From assembly GCF_017355785.1 (NCBI RefSeq), contig NZ_JAFEWE010000011.1, forward strand, positions 1 to 64,000: a stretch of DNA of 64,000 nt, in the 5' to 3' direction. Source of the stretch: Desertivirga arenae. Lineage in GTDB: Bacteria > Bacteroidota > Bacteroidia > Sphingobacteriales > Sphingobacteriaceae. Under the pieces are notes generated by a model, which had not been told where the DNA came from, did not search any database, and worked only from the letters and a program-made list of their open reading frames with translations. Position numbers and translations under genes: made by a program. The first letter of the stretch is position 1; the number at the start of each line of letters is the position of its first letter. Positions 63,794-64,000 of the stretch are shown here, piece by piece.

Positions 63794-64000
63794 ATGCAGC
63801 GCAACTTTGCAATTGAAACCGAAAATCTTTGTTACAGTTTTAAAGGTCAAAAAATTATCGATAATATAAGCTTGAAAGTTCCAGAAAATAGTATATATGG
63901 ATTTTTAGGCCCTAATGGTGCAGGAAAAACAACTACGATTAAACAGATCATGGGACTATTGCCAGGTAGTGGGATAGTGAAGTTTTTTGGTGAAACCATT
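63794..64000 (+). CDS. ABC transporter ATP-binding protein, N-terminal fragment
   Basis: The first 69 codons of an ABC ATPase; the gene runs off the right edge. After MQRNFAIETENLCYSFKGQK comes the usual strand (IIDNISLKVPENSIYGFLG) and the Walker A motif GPNGAGKTTTIKQIMGLL. The sequence type (IYGFLGPNGAGKTT) is typical of ABC-2 exporters for drugs, antibiotics or peptides (BcrA/CcmA-like). The start ATG at 63794 lies 30 bases after a palindrome that may be an operator. Signature motif, Walker B and partner permease are outside the window. Confidence 0.92.
   Translation, partial: MQRNFAIETENLCYSFKGQKIIDNISLKVPENSIYGFLGPNGAGKTTTIKQIMGLLPGSGIVKFFGETI

Overview
The window looks like a chromosomal segment of a soil or plant-associated Bacteroidota bacterium, most likely Sphingobacteriaceae (Pedobacter-like). 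This rests on three SusC-type TonB-dependent transporters, two SusD lipoproteins, an ECF sigma/FecR pair with a DUF4974-type tail, a hybrid two-component system, and a dense array of secreted carbohydrate-active enzymes with weak ribosome binding sites and moderate GC. Almost the whole window (about 2-60 kb) is one large polysaccharide-utilisation region, mostly on the minus strand.

Layout. 1-127: end of an IS66-like insertion sequence that truncates a SusC gene. 128-3731: ECF sigma factor, FecR anti-sigma and the interrupted SusC (STN-domain type). 4142-8908: SGNH esterase, GH29 alpha-L-fucosidase and an unassigned secreted protein. 9041-14485: hybrid sensor/regulator (HTCS) divergent from a cupin-AraC regulator. 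14620-20472: RhaM-type mutarotase, GH36 alpha-galactosidase, six-hairpin glycosidase and GH105. 20731-22251 (plus strand): beta-helix protein. 22361-26345: GH29, PL6-type lyase and GH88. 26568-31817: GH29, alginate-lyase-fold protein and GH31. 32117-36743: SusD and SusC. 37207-49493: GH95, GH2, beta-helix lipoprotein, fasciclin lipoprotein, SusD and SusC. 49993-59843: GH3, a third beta-helix protein, a GH95-related protein and a GH28-like protein. 60361-63507 (plus): PLD-nuclease/DEAD helicase. 63794-64000 (plus): start of an ABC transporter ATPase.

How it fits together. The two intact SusCD pairs would import oligosaccharides. The lyases (PL6-type, alginate-lyase fold, possibly the beta-helix proteins) would cut at uronic acids, and GH88/GH105 would remove the resulting unsaturated uronic acids. 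Three GH29s, one GH95 and a GH95 relative would release L-fucose, while GH36/GH31/GH2/GH3 would remove galactose, glucose or related sugars. An SGNH esterase could deacylate. No sulfatase gene is present. The predicted target is therefore a non-sulfated, strongly fucosylated, uronic-acid-containing heteropolysaccharide (inference), for example a bacterial exopolysaccharide of the colanic-acid type, a fungal fucose/glucuronate polymer, or a plant gum or pectin side chain. No fucose catabolic genes or inner-membrane sugar transporter lie in the window.

The most interesting points are: (i) a family of three paralogous beta-helix proteins with strictly conserved Arg/His/Asp motifs that I cannot place in a named CAZy family; (ii) an intergenic inverted-repeat family (eight loci) that sits just 3' of stop codons and marks transcription-unit boundaries; (iii) the IS66-type disruption of the sigma-linked SusC; and (iv) CAZyme relatives with altered catalytic motifs (GH28-like, GH95-like).
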